Of a stretch of 64,000 nt of DNA, positions 43,093-53,100 are shown piece after piece. The position numbers were made by a program, and so were the translations under genes. The notes under the pieces were generated by a model. That model searched no databases and was not told the DNA's origin. It was given only the letters and a program-made list of their open reading frames with translations. Numbering within the stretch: the first letter of the stretch is position 1; the number at the start of each line of letters is the position of its first letter. This DNA comes from Pyxidicoccus sp. MSG2. GTDB taxonomy: Bacteria; Myxococcota; Myxococcia; Myxococcales; Myxococcaceae. Location of the stretch: NCBI RefSeq assembly GCF_026626705.1, contig NZ_JAPNKC010000001.1:12525001-12589000 (forward strand), read 5' to 3'.

Positions 43093-44790
43093 GTGATTCT
43101 CCAGGACCTCAACCGCGTTCGGCAGATCTCCGTCATCGCGGCGCGCCACGGCTTTGGCGAGCTGGCCGAGCGCGCCGGCCTGTGGCGCATGCTGGGCCGC
43201 AAGGAGAAGGTGGAGGTCGCCCCGGAGACGCAGCGCGCGTCCACCGCCCGGCGCTTCCGCATGCTGCTCAGTGACTTGGGCCCCACCTTCATCAAGCTGG
43301 GCCAGGTGCTCTCCACCCGCGCGGACCTGCTGCCCGCGGAGTTCATCGACGAGCTGTCCCTCCTCCAGGACCACGTGGTCCCCATCCCCCTGGAGCAGGT
43401 GCACGCGCAGATTCGCGACTCGCTGGGCAAGGAGGTGGAGGAGCTCTTCGCGCAGATAGACCCGACGCCGCTGGCCGCCGCGTCCATCGCCCAGGTGCAC
43501 CGGGCCGTCACGCTGGAGGGCGAGGAGGTGGTGGTGAAGGTGCAGCGGCCGGGCATCGCCGCGAGCATCGACTCGGACCTGGGGGTGCTGCGCAGCCTGG
43601 CGCGCCTGCTGGAAGCCGTGGTGGAGGAGACGGGCGTCTACACACCCACCGGCATCGTCGACGAGTTCGACCGGGCCATCCACGAGGAGCTGGACTTCCT
43701 CAACGAGGCCGACAACGTCCGCGCCTTCCTGGAGACCCACCGCGAGCGGCCGTACCTCAAGATTCCGCGCGTCTATGCCTCGCTGTCCAGCCGCACGGTG
43801 CTGACGCTGGAGTTCATCCGCGGGGTGAAGATCAACCAGGCGCAGCTTCCCGAGGAGGACCGGAAGGTCATCGCGAAGCACATCCTGGAGGCGAGCTTCC
43901 GCCAGCTCTTCACGGACGGCCTGTTCCACGGAGACCCGCACCCGGGGAACATCCTCCTGCTGGAGGACAACCGGCTGGCGCTGCTGGACTTCGGCGTGGT
44001 GGGGCGGCTGACGCGGCCCATGCAGGAGACGCTGGTGATGTTGTGCCTGTCGGTGGCGCTGAAGGACAGCGACTCGGTGGCTCGCATCCTGTACCGGGTG
44101 GGCGTGCCGGACGCGCGCGCCAACCTGGTGGGCTTCCGCAACGACATCGACGCGATTCTCGGCCAGCACCTCGCCACCACGCTGGGGCAGGTGGACACGC
44201 GCTCGCTGCTGCGGGACTTGCTGGACCTCGCGGTGAAGTACCGCATCCGGATTCCGAAGGAGTACGCGTTGCTCAGCCGCGCGTCCGTCTCCACGGAGGG
44301 CATGCTGCGCAGCCTCTACCCGGAGATGAACATCATCGAAATCGCGCTGCCCTACGCGAAGGAATTGCTCGCGGGGCGGTATGACCCGTCGCAGCTTCAG
44401 GGCGGGCTGATGCGGACGCTCCTGCGCTTCCAGTCCATGGCGGCGGACCTGCCCACGCAGCTGTCGCAAATCCTCCTGGACATGGAGTCCGGCAAGTTCA
44501 CCGTCACGGTGCGCGCGGACCAGTTCGAGAAGCTGAACGAGAACATCCGCAGCGCGGCGGTGATTGCCTTCCTGGGCCTGTGCGCGTGCGGCTTCATCGT
44601 GGGGGCGTTCATCGCCTTCGCGCCCAAGCCGTGGATGTACGGCAACGTGCCGGTGCTGGGCGTGGTGGGCATCGCCTTCGCGGCGGCGCTGTTCGGCGCC
44701 GTCTTCACCTGGTACCTCTTCGGCGGGCGGGGGCTGGGCAAGGTTCGCCTGAGCCGCTGGCTGAAGAAGCCGCAGAAGAAGCGCAGGTAG
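43093..44790 (+). CDS. UbiB/ABC1-family atypical kinase
   Basis: A 565-residue member of the ABC1/ADCK/UbiB family. The N-terminal region has the KxGQ motif (TFIKLGQVLSTRADLLP), then SIAQVHRA and VVKVQRPGI; the kinase-like catalytic loop is LFHGDPHPGNIL with LLDFGVVGRL as the DFG equivalent. Two membrane helices close the protein (AVIAFLGLCACGFIVGAFIA and GVVGIAFAAALFGAVF). Family members support ubiquinone biosynthesis or lipid handling. It starts with GTG and ends 14 bp before the convergent DUF2267 gene. Its exact role here, menaquinone or ubiquinone, is not settled by the sequence. Confidence 0.93.
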   Translation: MILQDLNRVRQISVIAARHGFGELAERAGLWRMLGRKEKVEVAPETQRASTARRFRMLLSDLGPTFIKLGQVLSTRADLLPAEFIDELSLLQDHVVPIPLEQVHAQIRDSLGKEVEELFAQIDPTPLAAASIAQVHRAVTLEGEEVVVKVQRPGIAASIDSDLGVLRSLARLLEAVVEETGVYTPTGIVDEFDRAIHEELDFLNEADNVRAFLETHRERPYLKIPRVYASLSSRTVLTLEFIRGVKINQAQLPEEDRKVIAKHILEASFRQLFTDGLFHGDPHPGNILLLEDNRLALLDFGVVGRLTRPMQETLVMLCLSVALKDSDSVARILYRVGVPDARANLVGFRNDIDAILGQHLATTLGQVDTRSLLRDLLDLAVKYRIRIPKEYALLSRASVSTEGMLRSLYPEMNIIEIALPYAKELLAGRYDPSQLQGGLMRTLLRFQSMAADLPTQLSQILLDMESGKFTVTVRADQFEKLNENIRSAAVIAFLGLCACGFIVGAFIAFAPKPWMYGNVPVLGVVGIAFAAALFGAVFTWYLFGGRGLGKVRLSRWLKKPQKKRR

Positions 44791-44804
44791 CGCCCCGCGC
44801 GCGG

Positions 44805-45269
44805 TTACACCGGACGGCGGAACAGGTCCGCGAGGTCCGCCGGGAGCTGCGAGGCCACGGCCGCCACCTCGTCCTCGGGGATGCGATCCCGGATGGCGGT
44901 GAACACGACCGTCGTGATGCGGAAGGCCTGGTCCGCCGGGATGTGCAGGTGGTCCGCCACGTCGCCCATGAACTCGACGCGGTCCATGCGCCTGGCGTGC
45001 GACGGCCCCCGGTGGATGGTGCACGCGCCGAGCAGCTCGCCGATGCCTCCAGGCAGCGCGCGCATCAGCTTCACGTCCTCGCCGTCGGACAGGCGCCGGG
45101 CCAGGGTGCAGAACACGGCCTCGGCCGCCTGGCGCGCCTCCACGTTGTTCACCCGCAGCTCCTGACTGTTCTGGAGCTCGTCCAGGAACGGCTGGAGCTC
45201 GAGGGATTCGTCCCGCTCCTTCACCGGCACCTTGGAAACGTCGCGAGGGGGTTCGGTGTGCTGCGCCAT
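44805..45269 (-). CDS. DUF2267 protein
   Basis: A 154-residue cytosolic all-helical protein of the DUF2267 family. The core has VNNVEARQAAEAVFCTLARRLS (helical hairpin 1), LPGGIGELLGACTIHRG, MGDVADHLHIPADQAFRITT and AAVASQLPADLADLFRRPV, the usual C-terminal motif. ATG 45269 is preceded by AAGGAG at seven bases. Family members look like small tandem-helix domains linked to stress or envelope functions, with no known activity. It is convergent with the UbiB-like kinase. Confidence 0.85.
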   Translation of the reverse strand: MAQHTEPPRDVSKVPVKERDESLELQPFLDELQNSQELRVNNVEARQAAEAVFCTLARRLSDGEDVKLMRALPGGIGELLGACTIHRGPSHARRMDRVEFMGDVADHLHIPADQAFRITTVVFTAIRDRIPEDEVAAVASQLPADLADLFRRPV

Positions 45270-45418
45270 GGGGTCGTCTCCTTGCTCGCGGTGGCTGCGT
45301 GTGCCCACGCCACCCGACGTCCGTCATGGTGGCCATGCCGCGCGCGGGCATCAGCGGAAGGAAGACGGCTCCTCCCGCCGCGAGCTCCGGGACGGGAGCC
45401 CGGACGGACGCCCGCCCC

Positions 45419-45685
45419 GTCCTGGAGGACCGGTTCGGGGTGTCCTGGTAGATCATCCTGGAGCCCATGGGCTTCGCGCCCGCGCGCATGTATCAGAAGG
45501 CGCTGTTCGACGCGGGCATCCCGCTCACGCAGTTCGGCGTGGATGACTGTCAGGCGGAGTACGAGCGGTTGGTGAAGCTCGGCGTGGTTTTCCGCAGCCC
45601 GCCTGTGTCCATGGGGCCGGTTGTCATCGCCTCGTTCGAGGACACCTGCGGCAATCTCATTCAGATGGCGCAGTTCCGTGGCTGA
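45419..45685 (+). pseudogene. Remnant of a VOC/glyoxalase-family (PhnB-like) protein with in-frame stop
   Basis: In one plus frame the sequence reads VLEDRFGVSW, a TAG stop at 45449-45451, then IILEPMGFAPARMYQKALF, and on to TQFGVDDCQAEYERLVKLG, FEDTCGNLIQMAQF and a stop at 45685. DRFGVSWQI is typical of PhnB-like proteins, and DDxQAEYERLxxLGVVF with EDTCGNLIQ is the C-terminal half of VOC proteins. The Gln of SWQI has become TAG by one base. The N-terminal half is not recognisable. The 72-codon frame from 45467 may still be translated. Confidence 0.65.
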
Positions 45686-45790
45686 GCGGCGCGTCACCTG
45701 TGAGGGATTGTCGTCGCGCGTCGCGGCTGGACGGGTTTTCCTGGGATGGATAGGGTTTGGCCTCCCTCGTCATCCCATGGAGTCTCCGCG

Positions 45791-46879
45791 ATGAGCCTCG
45801 TCAGAAGAGGTTGTGAGAGTCGCTGGCTGGGCGCTGCTCTGGGCCTGTTGCTTCTGGGCGCCTGTGGTGCGCCGGAGTCTCAGCCCGCCAGCACATCCGA
45901 GGTCGCGCGAGACGCGGTCGCGGGCGATGTGGCGGTGGCCTTGTCGGTGCCACACGCCGCGCTGGCGAGCAGCGAGTCGGTGTGGGTGACGGTGACGCTC
46001 ACCAACGTGTCCAGTTCGCCGCTCCGCGTGTTGAAGCGGCACACCGTCATCGAGGGGCTTCGCGAGGACCTGCTCTCCGTGACGGTGGACGGCGCGAGCG
46101 TGCCGTATCAGGGACGGCGCTACCACTGGGCGCCGCCTCGGGAGACGGACTCCCTGCGCTTGGAGCCGGGCGAGCAGGTGTCGCACGTCGTGGACATCGG
46201 CGCGGTCTATGACCTGTCCCGCACGGGGCGCTACCGCCTGCGCTACCAGGCTCCTGCGGTGGATCCCGCGGACATCGCGGCCCTTCGCTCGGACGACCTG
46301 GAGGTGGACATCGCGGGCCGTCCCTTCGTGCCACCCTGGCGCGAAGCCCCTGGCACCATCTCCTCGCAGGCGCTCACCACCAGCCACTGCGTGGAGCCGA
46401 CGCATCCGACCGCCACGCTCAATGCGGCGTTCTCCGCAGCGCGCGTCATGGCGGCGGATGGCCTCCAGTACTTCACGGCCTTCATCCCTCCCTCGCGTTA
46501 CACGAACTGGTTCGGGACCCCCACCAGCTCTCGGGTCGCGACCGTGAAGCGCCACTTCCAGGCCATCTCGGGCGCCTTCGAGACCCAGTCGGTGGTCATC
46601 GATTGCAGCTGCACCGATGCGGATTCCTATACCTACGTCTACCCGAGCGACCCGTATCGCATCTTCGTGTGTGGCCTCTTCTGGGCCGCGCCGACGTATG
46701 GCACGGACTCCAAGGGCGGGTTGCTCGTCCACGAGATGAGCCACTTCATCGTCGTCGCGGGGACCGATGATTGGGCCACCGGGCAAGCCGCCTGCAAGTC
46801 CTTGGCGACGTCCAACCCCACCAAGGCCATCGACAACGCGGACAGCCACGAGTACTTCGCGGAAGACCTCTCGCAGTAG
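45791..46879 (+). CDS. M35-like (aspzincin) lipoprotein metalloprotease
   Basis: A 362-residue exported lipoprotein: signal LGAALGLLLLGAC with lipobox LGAC at about residue 25. An Ig-like beta domain (VWVTVTLTNVSSSPLRVL, LEPGEQVSHVVDIGAVYDLS, GRYRLRYQAP) covers about 45-195. The C-terminal zinc protease domain has LLVHEMSHFIVVAGTDDWA (HExxH plus GTxD, the aspzincin arrangement of M35 deuterolysin and peptidyl-Lys endopeptidases) and NADSHEYFAED. The domain order beta-sandwich then aspzincin is the one found in peptidyl-Lys metalloendopeptidases. ATG 45791 starts a convincing signal; the frame has an upstream ATG at 45746. Confidence 0.85.
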   Translation: MSLVRRGCESRWLGAALGLLLLGACGAPESQPASTSEVARDAVAGDVAVALSVPHAALASSESVWVTVTLTNVSSSPLRVLKRHTVIEGLREDLLSVTVDGASVPYQGRRYHWAPPRETDSLRLEPGEQVSHVVDIGAVYDLSRTGRYRLRYQAPAVDPADIAALRSDDLEVDIAGRPFVPPWREAPGTISSQALTTSHCVEPTHPTATLNAAFSAARVMAADGLQYFTAFIPPSRYTNWFGTPTSSRVATVKRHFQAISGAFETQSVVIDCSCTDADSYTYVYPSDPYRIFVCGLFWAAPTYGTDSKGGLLVHEMSHFIVVAGTDDWATGQAACKSLATSNPTKAIDNADSHEYFAEDLSQ

Positions 46880-46900
46880 CGCCGCGCGGGACCGGCGCGC

Positions 46901-46993
46901 TCACGGGTCGAATCGGAACGCGGTCTCCGTGAGGGAGGCGCGCGGCAGGTGCCTGGACCACTGCTTGCGCACAGAGTCGAGGAACCGGTCGAT
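46901..46993 (-). pseudogene. C-terminal remnant of an unidentified gene
   Basis: On the minus strand the frame reads NIDRFLDSVRKQWSRHLPRA followed by SLTETAFRFDP and a stop at 46901. The amphipathic helix and the natural end look like the tail of a real cytosolic protein, but the sequence loses meaning beyond 46993, just where the DUF4157 gene begins. I cannot name the family. Confidence 0.3.
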
Positions 46994-48300
46994 GTTCGGT
47001 ATGCGCGCGTTCGTATCACACGTCCTCGGCGGGGAAACCCGCGGCGCGCGCCACGCAATGCTCTCCAGAGAGGGGCCGATGGCCACGCCTGCCAGCGTGG
47101 GCCAGGGTCTCGCCAGTCCCGGCACGCCGCTGGAGCCGGCTGCTGGGGCCCGCGCCGGCCGGTCTGTGCCAGGACGCCTCCAGCGCAAGCTCGCCGTCGG
47201 GCGCACGGACGACCCGCTCGAACTCGAGGCCGACCGCATCGCCGATCAGGTGATGGGCGCGCCGGCCGCCGAAGTTGCGGTCACGCCCGCACCGGTGACC
47301 CTCAGCCGCAAATGCGCGGCCTGCGAGGAGGACGAGCGCCTCCACAGGAAGGAAGCAGACGCCGCGGCACCGACGCCCGCGGAGGCCCCTTCCGTCGTCC
47401 ACCAGGTCCTGCGCTCGCCGGGCCAGTCGCTGGATGCGGCGACCCGGGCCTATTTCGAGCCGCGGTTCGGGCGCGACTTCGCGCAGGTCCGCGTTCATGC
47501 CGACGCGGAGGCCGCGGCGTCGGCGCAAGCCGTGCAGGCGCGGGCCTACGCCGTCGGATCGGACATCGTCTTCGGCTCCGGCCAGTACGCGCCCTCGACC
47601 GGGCCCGGGCGGCGCCTGCTGGCCCATGAGCTCGCCCATGTCGCGCAGCAGGAGCGCGGCGCCCCGTCATGGCTTCGCCGCGAGCCGCAGCTGCCCCTGG
47701 CCGCGCCCGAGCCGCAGTCCCTGCATAGGGATCTGGACCCTGCCGGCTTCGAGACCTCCGACCTCGAGCTCGAGGTCCAGCTCCTTCGACAATGGCTCGG
47801 CGCGCACGCCCAGGACCCCCGCGCCGACCATCTCCGGTCCGAGCTGACACGCCTCGAGCGCGCTCTGCAGATCAAGGAAAGGCCGTTCTCGCTCCGCTTC
47901 TCGGCGGCCTGGTACAAGGCCGAGAAGGCGATCGGGCGGGAGGTGTTCAAGATCCACGAGCAGTCGATCCTGCGCGGCGCCATGGAGATCAAGGAGCACG
48001 CCGTTCCCGCCGACGAGGTCTGGAAGCACGGCCTCGCCGCCGGCCTCTTCCTGGAGGGAGAGCGGCAGCTGGTCGAAGAGTGGACGCGATCCTGGGCAGA
48101 CCAGAGGGGGTGGAGGCGCTGTACGTCGCGGCCGACATCCACAAGGCCTACGAGAAGTACCTCCCGGAGGTCCGGGCCAGCGGCATGTCCGTCCGGGCGC
48201 GATGGGACGAGTGCATGCGGCGTCGGGGCTTCGACGGGAACAACCTCGAGGCCGCCGCGTACGACCCCACCTGCTTCCACTCGGAAGCCGAGTTCGCAGA
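46992..48300 (+). pseudogene. Frameshifted DUF4157 (eCIS core domain) protein
   Basis: The frame starting near ATG 46992 (47001 also possible) has the DUF4157 layout: LQRKLAVGRTDDPLELEADR then IADQVM, LSRKCAACEEDERLHRK (two Cys), YFEPRFGRDFAQVRVHADA, VGSDIVFGSGQYAP and RRLLAHELAHVAQQ with an HExxH-type HELAH. DUF4157 domains are found in effectors or accessory proteins of extracellular contractile injection systems. At a G run (48106-48110) the frame breaks: protein sense continues one frame over as VEALYVAADIHKAYEKYLPE, so one G is missing. Homology ends near 48300 where it abuts the DoxX fragment. The product made would be truncated with an unrelated tail. Confidence 0.8.
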
Positions 48301-48612
48301 GGGCGCGATGCCCACGGGCGCCGCCGTCCAGCGCCCGAGGTTCGACGGATCGGCCAGCAGCAGGGGTGCGAGCACCAGCGGGGTGAAGGCGGCGTACATC
48401 ACCGTCAGCAGAACCGCCGCCAGCCGGGCCTGCACGCTCGTCGCGATCGCCACGCCTGCGGCGATGTGGGCGACCCCGGTCGCATAGCCCCAGAATTCCT
48501 GCGACGGCGGCAGCCATCTCGGAACCAATGGGGCGGTGAGGCTCCTGTAGAAGAAGTGCGCGCCCCCGAACAGAGCGGCGAGGTGGTGCTGGAACAGCGC
48601 GTGCGCACCCAA
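48298..48612 (-). pseudogene. DoxX-like membrane protein fragment
   Basis: On the minus strand the frame from a TTG at 48612 reads GAHALFQHHLAALFGGAHFF and PLVPRWLPPSQEFWGYATGV, AHIAAGVAIATSVQARLAAV, then LLADPSNLGRWTAAPVGIA. This matches part of a DoxX/DUF417-type membrane protein (helices 2-4). Both ends are cut: upstream is a stop a few codons away, and after about residue 105 it becomes the antisense of the DUF4157 gene. The two partial genes face each other across one join. Confidence 0.55.
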
Positions 48613-48639
48613 CGGGAGCGGTTGAGGGAGCTGAGTCCC

Positions 48640-49965
48640 CTACTTCGAGGGCGGAACCGAGGGGCCCTTCGGCGCCTCTCGGGTCAGCTCGTCACGGACC
48701 ACCACCCCACCCTTCATGACGAACCGGACGCGCTGGAGCTCGGTGACGTCCGCCAGCGGGTCCCCGGTGACGGCGATGAGGTCTCCATAGCGCCCCGCCT
48801 CCAGCGTGCCGACGTGCTCCTGGAGGCTCAGCAACTCCGCCGCCCGCGAGGTGGCCGAGCGCAGCGCCTCCAGCGGCGGCAGGCCTGCCCGGTTGAGGGC
48901 CACCAGCTCCGTGGCGTTGCGCCCCTGCTGCCAGGCCGTGGCCGCGTCGAAGCCGCTGGCGAGCTTCACGCCGAGCTGATGCGCGAGCGCCACCGTCTTC
49001 CGGGCTGACGCCAGGCGTGTCTCGAAGTGGCTGCGCATGGCCGCGTCCGGGGCGCGCTCCACCAGGGCCTCGAGGATGCCGACCGTGGGCACCAGGAAGG
49101 CCCCCTTCTGGCGGATGAGCTCCAGGGCCGCGCGGTCCGCGTTGTGGCCATGTTCGATGGAGTCCGCGCCCGCCGTGAGCGCGTTGCGGATGCCCTCGGG
49201 CGTCATCGCGTGGACGGCCACCTTGCGCTTCGCCCTGTGCGCCTCGTCGATGATGACTCGCAGCTCGTCGATGGTGAGCGTGGGCGTGGCCCAGTCCGCA
49301 TAGATTTTCAATAGGTCCGCGCCCTGGCCCAGCTGCTCGCGCGCGGCGCGACGGGCCTCCTCCACCCCGCTGACGAACTGCGCCCCCGTCGGCAGGTCCT
49401 TCACGTCGGGCGACGTGCCGAACGGGTGGTACGCCCCCACCGCCGCGATGCCCTTCGTGGCCACCAGCATGCGCGGCCCCTCCACCAGTCCCTGGCGGAT
49501 GGCGTCGCGCAGGGCCACGTCGGCGAAGCCACTGCCCTCGTTCTCCACGTCGCGCACGGTGGTGAAGCCGGCGCGCAGCGTGGCCCGCGCATTCGCCGCG
49601 CCCTCCAGCGCCCGGGTGGCCTGGGACTTGGTGAGCAGCGCCAGCTCGTAGCCGTTCGGCACCTCCGACTCGCGCGCCATCAGGTGCGTGTGGCAGTCGA
49701 TGAGCCCGGGCAGCACCGTGGCCGCCCCCAGGTCCACCACCTCGGTGCCCTCTGGGACTTGCAGCCCGGGGCCCACCTTCACGATGCGGTCGCCCTCGAT
49801 GAGGATGACCGGCTGGGCCACGTACTTCCCGCTCTTCACGTCGAGCATGCGCGCGGCGCGCACGGCCACGCGGCGGGGCGCCTCGGTGGACGCGGCGGAC
49901 TGGGCCATGGCGACAGCGCCCAGGACGAGGGTGAGCAGGGACAACACAGGGGCAAGCCGCTTCAC
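48640..49965 (-). CDS. Exported amidohydrolase (imidazolonepropionase/prolidase-like)
   Basis: A 441-residue metal-dependent hydrolase. A signal peptide (LAPVLSLLTLVLGAVAMA) precedes the amidohydrolase TIM barrel. Metal and catalytic features: LPGLIDCHTHLM (HxH), LLKIYADWATPT with the Lys normally carbamylated, RKVAVHAMTPEGIRNAL, GADSIEHGHN and LASGFDAATAW with the final Asp. The beta-sandwich rim includes LEAGRYGDLIAVTGDPLADV. Such exported enzymes often act on Xaa-Pro or Lys/Arg dipeptides or lactams; the substrate cannot be told. ATG 49965. It stands alone, between the decay zone and the RND operon. Confidence 0.88.
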   Translation of the reverse strand: MKRLAPVLSLLTLVLGAVAMAQSAASTEAPRRVAVRAARMLDVKSGKYVAQPVILIEGDRIVKVGPGLQVPEGTEVVDLGAATVLPGLIDCHTHLMARESEVPNGYELALLTKSQATRALEGAANARATLRAGFTTVRDVENEGSGFADVALRDAIRQGLVEGPRMLVATKGIAAVGAYHPFGTSPDVKDLPTGAQFVSGVEEARRAAREQLGQGADLLKIYADWATPTLTIDELRVIIDEAHRAKRKVAVHAMTPEGIRNALTAGADSIEHGHNADRAALELIRQKGAFLVPTVGILEALVERAPDAAMRSHFETRLASARKTVALAHQLGVKLASGFDAATAWQQGRNATELVALNRAGLPPLEALRSATSRAAELLSLQEHVGTLEAGRYGDLIAVTGDPLADVTELQRVRFVMKGGVVVRDELTREAPKGPSVPPSK

Positions 49966-50124
49966 GAAGCCTCCGAGGGAATCAGGAACGCGGCGGAGCG
50001 TAGCGCGCGTTCAGCACACGACACACTCTCCGGTCGTGGGCCTCAGCCCCATGTACGTGCAAACGGGTGACATCCGCTACAACGTTGTCGAGGGCCTGGG
50101 GCTCGTGACCTCCTGAAACGCGCA

Positions 50125-50171
50125 ACGCCGCCAGCCCCACCCGGTTGGACTCACGGGGGCGCTGGCGGCGT
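50125..50171 (-). terminator. Long hairpin downstream of the RND efflux operon
   Basis: ACGCCGCCAGC (50125-50135) pairs perfectly with GCTGGCGGCGT (50161-50171); the intervening bases allow a little more pairing (CCCC with GGGG). It is 29 bp past the end of the pump gene on the minus strand and is the likely operon terminator. Confidence 0.55.
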
Positions 50172-50175
50172 GCGT

Positions 50176-50194
50176 GGAACGGAAGTTCCGTTCC
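50176..50194. repeat. 19-bp odd palindrome next to the RND operon end
   Basis: GGAACGGAA-G-TTCCGTTCC is a perfect inverted repeat with a one-base centre, between the operon stop and the terminator hairpin. It resembles the GGAAGGAACGTTCATTCCGC units found at 58917 and 58962. Confidence 0.45.
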
Positions 50195-50199
50195 GCCTC

Positions 50200-53100
50200 T
50201 CAGCCGTGCGTGGCCGGCCGAGGCTCGTCGGTGCGCGGCGGGTGCGGGCCCGACTCGGCGTCCGGCTTCTTCCCCAGCCTCGCCCCCACCCGCGTCTTCA
50301 TCCGGTCCGCGATGACGTAGAAGGCGGGCACCACCAGCAGGCTGAGCACGGTGGACACGGACAGGCCGCCGAGCACGGCGATGGACATGGGCGCGCGCGT
50401 CTCCGAGCCCGCGCCCAGCGCCAGCGCCGCCGGCACCGCCGCCATCATCGTCGCGGTGGACGTCATCAGGATGGGCCGCAGCCGCACCGGGCCCGCGCGC
50501 AGCATGGCGTGGAACGCATCCGCCCCGCGCTCGCGCTCCTGCAGCGCGTAGTCCACCAGGATGATGGAGTTCTTCTTCACGATGCCCATCAGCAGCAGCA
50601 GGCCAATCATGCTGAAGATGTTCAGCGTGGAGCCCGTGGCCAGCAGTGCGAAGGCCGCGCCCGCCACCGACAGCGGAAGAATGGTGAGCACCGTGACGGG
50701 GTGCAGGAACGAGTTGAACTGCGCCCCCAGCACCATGTACGCCACGCCAATCCCGAGGAAGAGCGCGAAGAACAGGCTGCTCATCGAGTCGCGGAAGGCC
50801 AGGCTGGCGCCGCCGGGCACCAGGCGCACCCCGCCCGGCAGGTCCTTGGAGAGCCCCTCCACCGTGGCCAGGGCCTCCTCCTGGTTGGAGCCGGGCGCCA
50901 CGTTGGCGAAGACGCTGATGGCGCGCTCGCGGTCTCTCCGCGTAATGGCCTGCAGCGCCGGGCGCTCCTCCTGCGACACCAGCGAGGACAGCGGCACCAG
51001 CGCGCCGCTGGCGGTGCGCACCTTGAGCAGCGACAGGTCCTCGGGCCGCGAGCGCTGCCCGGCCAGCAGGCGCAGCCGCACGTCGATACGCCGGCCGCCC
51101 GTGCTGTACTTGCCCACCCGCAGGCCGCCCACCAGCGCGTTGATGGACGAGGCCACCGACTCAATCGGCACGCCCAGGTCCGCCGCGCGCGCCCGGTCTG
51201 GCGTAATCCGCAGCTCCGGCATGCCGAGCTGGTAGTCGGTGTCCACGTCCACGACCTTGCCGCTGGCCTGGAGCTTCTCGCGCACCTCCTGGCTGGCCGT
51301 CACCAGCGCATCCCAGTCCGAGCCGCGCACGCTGAACTCCACGGGGAAGCCGCGCTGCGCGGTGAAGCCCGACTGCGACATGTCCTGCACCACCGCGCGC
51401 AGGCCGGGGATGCTGTTGAGCTCCTTGCGGAAGATCTGCTGGAGCTCCGCCTGCGGCATGCGCTGGTCCGGCGGCGTCAGCGTGAGCATCAGCATGCCCG
51501 CGTTGACGCTCGAGGCACCGCCGCCTCCGCCGACCGTCGCGAAGACGCTCTGCACCTCCGGCCGCGTGCTGGCGAAGGCCTCCGCCTTCTGGAAGATCCG
51601 GTTCGTCTCCTCCAGGCTGCTGCCCACCGCCGTCTGCAGGCGCACCATCAACCGGCTCTGGTCCTGCGAGGGGACGAACTCCCCCGGCAGCGCGCGGAAG
51701 GCGAACACGCTCGCGGCCAGCAGCGCCGCCGCCACGCCCAGCACCCACCAGGGGCGCTTCAGGCCCCAGCCCAGCGCCCGCTCGTACGCGCGCTCCAGCC
51801 GCGAGAAGGCCCGGTCCACGACCAGGCCCACCTTGCTGCGGCCCTCGCGCGACGTCTTGAGCAGCTGCGCGCAGCGCGCCGGCGCCAGGGTAATGGCCTC
51901 CACGTAGGACAGCAGCACCGCCACGCACAGCGTGACGCCGAACTGGAGGAAGAACTTGCCGATGATGCCCTTCATGAAGATGACGGGCAGGAAGATGGCC
52001 ACCACCGCCAGCGTCGCCGCCAGCGCGGCGAAGGTGATCTCCGCGGTGCCCTCGCGCGCGGCGCGCACCCGGTCCTTCCCCTCCTCCGCGTGCCGGAAGA
52101 TGTTCTCCAGCACCATGATGGCGTCGTCCACCACGATGCCCACCGCCAGCGCCAATCCCAGCAGTGTGAAGGTGTTGAGCGTGAAGCCCAGGAAGTAGAT
52201 GACGGCCACCGTTCCCAGCAACGACATGGGAATGGCGAGCACCACGTTCAACGTACTGGACAGCGAGCCCAGGAACACCCAGCACACGAAGGCGGTGAGG
52301 ATGCAGGCCAGCATCAGCTCGAACTCGATTTCGTGGACGCTCTCCTCGATGAACTTCGTCGAGTCGAAGCGGATGCCGACGTCCATGCCTTCGGGGGCGT
52401 CCTTCTGGATCTTCGTCAGCTCCTCGCGCACCGCCTGGGCCACGGCGACAGCGTTGGCGCCGCGCTGCTTGCGGATGCCCAGTCCCTGGGCTGGCTGGCC
52501 GTTGACGCGCGTCATCCGGCGGACGTCCTCGAAGCCGTCCTCGATGAGCGCCACGTCGCTCAGGTACACCGGCTTGCCTTCGGCCTCGCGCACCACCAGG
52601 CCGCGCAGCGTGTCCAGGTCCAACGCCTCGCCCATGACGCGCACGTTGACCTCGCGGCCCTCCGTCTCGATGCGGCCCGCGGGCAATTCCACGTGCTCGC
52701 GCTGGAGCGCGGCGATGACGTCCGTGACGGTGAGCCCGCGCGCGTCCAGCTTCTGCGCGTCCACCCAGATGCGCACGTTGCGCTCCAGCGAGCCGCCCAG
52801 TTGCACCTCGCCCACGCCCGGCACCGTCTGCAGGCGCTCCTTCACCCGGTAGCGGGCGAAGTCACTCACCGCCTGCTGGGAGAAGGGCCCGGACACGCCC
52901 GCCCACATGATGGGCTGGTCCTCCGGGTTCGTCTTGGAGATGACGGGCGGGTCGATTTCGCGCGGCAGCGAGCGCTGCGCCTGGCTCACCTTCGCCTGCA
53001 CGTCCTGCAGCGCGAGGTCCACGTTGCGCGACAGGTCCAGCTCCACGGTGATGCTGGCACCGCCCTGGCGCGCGTTGGAGGTGATGCTCTTGACGCCCTC

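Noticed and set aside
50051..50116. Short peptide (MYVQTGDIRYNVVEG) that resembles the N-terminus of alpha/beta hydrolases
   Set aside because: Only 21 codons before a stop; too short to name, possibly chance or minor debris.
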